This document shows, in pieces, positions 59,379 through 64,000 of a stretch of DNA of 64,000 nt. The translations under genes and the position numbers were made by a program. A model generated the notes under the pieces. It did no database searches and was not told where the DNA came from. It worked only from the letters and a program-made list of their open reading frames with translations. Every line of letters begins with the position of its first letter. Positions within the stretch are counted from its first letter, which is position 1. This stretch comes from Channa striata (taxonomy: Eukaryota > Chordata > Actinopteri > Anabantiformes > Channidae). The stretch covers positions 16,857,275 through 16,921,274 of the forward strand of contig CM065179.1 of assembly GCA_033026295.1 (NCBI GenBank), given 5' to 3'.

Positions 59379-59750
59379 CTGTGGAAATGAACAGAATAAT
59401 GAGATGGGCGACAGTCAAAGACAGTAAGGAAAGGAGGGGAGTTCATCAGGGGGGCTGATTGGGCTCTCTATTGTTGTGTGTATTTGTGAATAATTTATCT
59501 TCAATATCACACTCAGACCAAAACGGTTAAAATATGAGATATTCTCCTTGTCTATAGCTTGTGCAAGAAAGTGACCCGGAGACGAGGAGTTAAAACTGCG
59601 AGGGATGTGGGAGAAATGGCTGTTGGTGTAGCTAAATGTGTAAATTAGCCTTTACAAATATTAATATTATGCAAGTTATAAAATACACTGTGCGTGGATA
59701 CGTTTCTTTTCCACGTAACAATAAAAGATATGGGCCGTTCTTTATTTAGG
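56576..59750. other. intergenic, no gene recognised
   Basis: This stretch is AT-rich and has no exon-like ORF with family similarity. ORFs on both strands (for example on the minus strand at 58004-58441) look random. It holds (AC)n at 59299-59323 and (GT)n at 59345-59377. Confidence 0.6.
59299..59377. repeat. paired (AC)n and (GT)n microsatellites
   Basis: An AC run (59299-59323) and a GT run (59345-59377) are separated by about 21 bases and are mutually complementary. Confidence 0.93.
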
Positions 59751-59779
59751 AAACAGCTGTTTTTGACTGTGGATGTTTG

Positions 59780-60720
59780 ACTCTTTCCCTAATTTGACAG
59801 CTGATAACATGAGCGTCGTCGCCGCCGCTTGCAGACCGGTTTGAACCGTGTCTTTGTGCTCGGAGGTGGATCGGCGGAAAACCTGCCAACTTCGCAGCCG
59901 TCCGAGTCCCTCCAACAGTGTGTGACAAGTGTCAAAATGAATGTGTCTGTGTGTCAGATCTGCTCTGACACGGGGAAGTTTTTAGTGATTTGAAGGGGAA
60001 ATGCTCACACACACACACACACACGCACACACTCTCCACCGCTGTCAGCCGCTTTGTTTCACACACACACACACACACACGACTTCCAGCCGCGCGGACC
60101 TGGTTGGAGCACTGACTTTATTTCACCAAGACATCTGTCATAAAACTCCGCTGCGCCTAAAACACAGAATCAACCTTTAACAACAAGTCAGATCGGGATT
60201 CCGAGCACACGGAGAGACTGTGCCTCCTCTTTTACAGCCGGAGCAGCCATGCACGTACACATGGGAGGACAGACATGTACATACAGCACGGATGCAACCC
60301 GGACTGTTAAACTCGGAGCTGCCCGACACGCCACTCTCTCCAAACTAAGAGCACAGGCATGAGCGGCCGGTTTCAAGTTGCCCTCTCTGTGAATTGATTC
60401 TACTATGAGCCTACACGAATCTGGGCTCCCGCGGACGGGGGTGAACGGTGGGAAACAGCGTGTCCTGTCCGCGTCAAATTCCCGCTGAATATCGCAAAGA
60501 TAGGTCCACATGTGTTACCAGAAATCTGCAATAGTGTGTATTTTGTTAGGAGGAGCTGGCAACGTATTTTCAAGGGACTTTGCGCGCTCTCTCAGGTGCC
60601 GCCACCCCCGCGCCGAGAAATGGAACAGTCCACAATTTATTCCAGGGAAAGACTGACAGTTTTTTGGGTCATGAAGCAGCTGTTCGAGTCAGCAGCCAGG
60701 CCGCCCTCCGCTGGAATAAG
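59780..60720. promoter_or_regulatory. orphan CpG-rich segment
   Basis: CpG density rises sharply compared with the flanks, for example at 59810-59900, 60080-60160 and 60420-60490. Two short CA runs lie at 60006-60032 and 60060-60080. This is the usual look of a promoter or first non-coding exon, but no recognisable coding exon is attached in the window and orientation is unknown. Confidence 0.45.
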
Positions 60721-63700
60721 AAATTAGTCCATTTTAAAGTAAATAACTAAAGCCTCTGGCCGATAAGAAGGAATTATAGAATGGTGTGCAGGCTCAAATT
60801 GACGGAGAGAGAGCCCCCCCAAAACAGTTAAATCCAATAAATATGATTTTTACCCCTCCTCCGTCAAATTATTAAACACGCTGGTGTGAGAGTTAGCCCA
60901 AGTTATTATCAACATAAAGGAAGATGCGAGGCTGTGTACCATAAGCAACCTACTCCGGTTATTGAACAATTGCATTTCCAGGGCAGTCCTATGTGGTTGA
61001 GTTAATAAGAGCAGGCTGTTTTCAAACTTGCATGATGTAAATGCACAGATAATCGTGTAAAATTAATTTTTGCTGTTTGAATGAAATTTCGGGCCCCTGA
61101 AGGTCATGCAAAATATCATTTGTGTGCAGTTTGAGTCCTAATTGTCAAAATTGATTGCATGTGTTACTGATGATAATACTGTTTTGCTTAGGCTATATTA
61201 CTGTCATGGCAGGCTCCATTTGTGTCGATTATCGTTCCACTTAGTTGGAGTTTGACAATAATTAGATGTATGGGAGGAATGCATCACCATGATGTGCGGT
61301 ACTTTTTCTGTACTCTGACATATTAGACATCCTTCAACAGAATTAATAAAACCTCTGTTTGCCATATTTAAGTCACTTTTCCATTTGACCTTTCGCAGCA
61401 GGTGCTCTGTAAGACTTTCTCTGTAATTAATTCTTCTCACTTTAAACAAATGCCATCTAACACCCTGAATCTATTAGTTGAACACATTCCAGTGCTTAGA
61501 GGCACTTAGTTAAGCAACATCCAAGTATTGTGCCAACATATAATTAAGTTTCATGAACCATAGTACATCCTGTATCAGATTAGCATTTTGTAGTCGGATC
61601 TAGCAGTTGTTTTCATTTCATTTCTGTATGCAAGGAAATGCATTGCATCCGCCTCGTTTTCACTATTGTGGAACTAATGCTGATTGTGGTTCATAAAATT
61701 CACAGTGAAACATGAAATATGGTGAGACTTTTATTAAGACTGAGGTCTATATATTTTATTAGTTTTATATAATATATAGAGTCATCCTGCATCAGAGGAA
61801 GTGTGCAGGGAAGTACTAATAACTAAAATGATAGTGTTAAATTAAATTAATTTTACTAAAAACAAACATTTATTTTCACCAAGCTGAACTGATCTCACAT
61901 ATAAAGATTACTGCATTGGATGCTGTGTTTACATGTTCAAAAGTTGGGATGTAATTGCTTTAATAACCAAGTCTGGTCAAAAATCTGTAGTGTTCTGTTT
62001 AACCGGATGTGTGTTGTGTGGCACAGGTTTGGTTGCAGGTCAAACCTTTTTCTGCTACTACACTTTATACTTGTATTACAACAACACAAAACCCTATTAA
62101 CTTCACTCAGTTTCTCATTTGCATTTCCTCCATTTCTTCCCCCATGTTCTCTTCTTGCCTGGTCCACCTGATGTATTTGTGTCTTTGCCTCTGCATTCCT
62201 CCCACCCTCCACAGAAATCTCCATCTATTAGCTTCCCTCCATCCCCTCTTCCACCCGTTGCTCTCTCCTGTCTGCCCTAAGTCACCAGTCATCCACCAGC
62301 TTGTGTTCCTCCTCTGGTCATAATGGAGATCATATGTTGAAGCCAGCACTGAAACCCAACAAGGGACGTCCACATCAAATAAAACCTGCTGTCAGCAGTG
62401 GGACCTGGTTATGCCAAAGGGAGTGAAACCATATCTGTGTCGGCTTCACCAACACACCGTAAAATGGAAGTCCAAAAGACCAACAGACATCTAGACAGAC
62501 AGACCACACCTTTGTGGGAGACATTCCAGTCTCCCTTTGCAAAACTACAGTTTCTGTCACGTATTGGATAAAGTGTTCTTCAACTTCTGAAGTGAACTTC
62601 TCAGCCCCTTTTCACCTGTAAAGGCTTGTAGCTGTCAGTCACTCACAGGTATGAGTAGCACACTGGTTTGACCGGCAACTGATGTGTGGAATTGCACGAT
62701 GATACAGTAGATGCCACGTTTGCATGTCAGTCATCACAGTGGCATTATCATAAGTCATCTGATATTTTGTTCACTGAATTACCTTCTATGTCTGAAGACT
62801 TGGATTTTTCTGTATTGCACACTGAGTATTTCTGCTTATCCTGGATTATTAAGTTGACTTTGACGTTGCCAATGAACAAAACAGTGCTTATTTCAAGTTG
62901 GCCCCAAACACGGTTGAATTGAAGCGAGCATTGTTGGAGTATCAAAGTGCATTAGTGAGTGCTATGAAAAGACGTGGGCAGGCTGTTGTAAATTTGATTT
63001 GGCCATGAAGATTGATGTCAACGTCATGGAAAATCTACACTGATCTGCAGAAAACAAGTCAGGTTACAATGGTCAGTTTGTATCAGGTGTCTCACCTCTG
63101 CTGCAGATCATCAAAGCTGTCATGTTTAAGTTAAGGATGTTTGAGTTGCACAGCTGGAAAATTGAACATTACATTAAAACTGCATCTCTACCTCCAGCAT
63201 GGAAGAGGACAGTTTAAGGCATTTTGGGAAACAATATTAATGATCTAAATGTTTTTAGAAAGATTGATGATATTTTTCACACTGGCTTTTGATTTTAAAC
63301 GTTGTTTGTCTACCCATGTGGTGTCAAACACATGTGGCCCACTACCCACTGTGTAAGGAGGGGGCCACGTAACCAAGCAGATATGACTGAAATTGACTTG
63401 AACTTCCATTCCCCGTGGGTGAGCAGTGAAGATAGAGACCCCGAGGAAGACTTGGAAGATGGATGGTGGCGCAATGATAGTGATGGCATTGGGAGAGGTG
63501 GAAGCCGACATGTCCTGTTGTTTGTCAAGTAGCTAAGAGATCAGATGCTATCGGGCCAGGAGGCATCTGCTACTGCTCGGCGGCTCTCAGCAGGCTGAGC
63601 CCTGCACACAGCAGCTAGTTTACGTGAAGGATAAACAGTGGGCTGGGGATTGTAATCCACTAGCAGGCCGAGCAGGAGCCGTATGGATTACTAGCGGCTA

Positions 63701-64000
63701 ACTGTAGCCTCTCTACTTGTTTTACACCTCGAGAGGATCCTAATTGAGCTAAATCTTATTATTTATGACTAGCTATGGAGACAGTAATCAGAGAGGCTGA
63801 TGTGTCTTTAAACAGATCAGTCAGGAGCTGTGTCTGTTAATATGTGCCTAGCACACACACAGGTTCAGGCTCCACGTTACTCTCATGAGAAGATTTAGCA
63901 GTAGGAGGGGAAATGTTCTGTGGTCATTAGAGGCTCCAGTACACTCATCATCACCGTGTTGCCCATGTCAGAGTGTGTATTTGGGTGTGTTTGGGTACAT
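60721..64000. other. gene-free 3' flank with candidate conserved non-coding blocks
   Basis: No coding exon is visible on either strand. Blocks at 61020-61200, 61240-61500 and 63540-63860 are complex, low in repeats and rich in homeodomain-type cores (TAAT, ATTA, TAATCC), the look of vertebrate developmental enhancers. This is a judgement from composition, not an alignment. Confidence 0.4.

Noticed and set aside
60188..60511. 107-residue minus-strand ORF in the CpG-rich block
   Set aside because: Open frame is expected from GC-rich composition; no recognisable domain or start context.

Overview
The window is vertebrate nuclear DNA, almost certainly from a ray-finned (teleost) fish. Genes are split into many exons with GT-AG introns, several introns are only about 80-150 bp, dinucleotide microsatellites are common, and the repeats include fish-type interspersed elements. 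The predicted proteins match vertebrate families end to end. The species cannot be named from the sequence alone.

Six protein-coding genes are visible. From left to right: (1) notch2 (+, 32-14810), entered at EGF repeat 10 and running through EGF36, the three LNR modules, heterodimerisation domain, transmembrane segment, RAM, ankyrin repeats and PEST tail, in 28 exons; (2) slc35a3 (+, 17896-23550), the Golgi UDP-N-acetylglucosamine transporter; (3) a FAM78-family gene (-, 27894-29572), two coding exons, convergent with slc35a3; (4) rex1bd (+, 31547-33797), a small REX1-B-domain protein whose first coding exon is only the start codon; (5) crlf1 (-, about 35826-44230), a secreted cytokine receptor-like factor; (6) tmem59l (+, 45431-54511), a type I membrane protein, divergent from crlf1. 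From about 54.5 kb to 64 kb I see no protein-coding exon: there is the tmem59l 3' UTR, a decayed DNA transposon, microsatellites, an orphan CpG-rich segment near 59.8-60.7 kb and AT-rich blocks that look like conserved non-coding elements.

The rex1bd(+)-crlf1(-)-tmem59l(+) order and orientation is the same as on human 19p13.11, whereas the homologues of notch2, slc35a3 and (if FAM78B) fam78 lie on human chromosome 1. These chromosomes belong to the same ancient Notch/MHC paralogon, so the window spans a lineage-specific junction between about 29.7 and 31.5 kb. One functional link is worth noting as inference: SLC35A3 imports the UDP-GlcNAc that Fringe enzymes use to extend O-fucose on Notch EGF repeats.

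The most striking irregularity is a one-base frame disruption in an A-rich run inside the notch2 heterodimerisation domain (10183-10221), in an otherwise intact gene; an assembly or sequencing error is the simplest explanation. Other points are a Val-to-Met change at the gamma-secretase (S3) position of Notch2, a two-codon uORF whose stop overlaps the rex1bd start codon, an unresolved last exon of crlf1, and a 200-bp compound microsatellite able to fold on itself. I found no RNA genes, CRISPR arrays or previously undescribed system that I could support.
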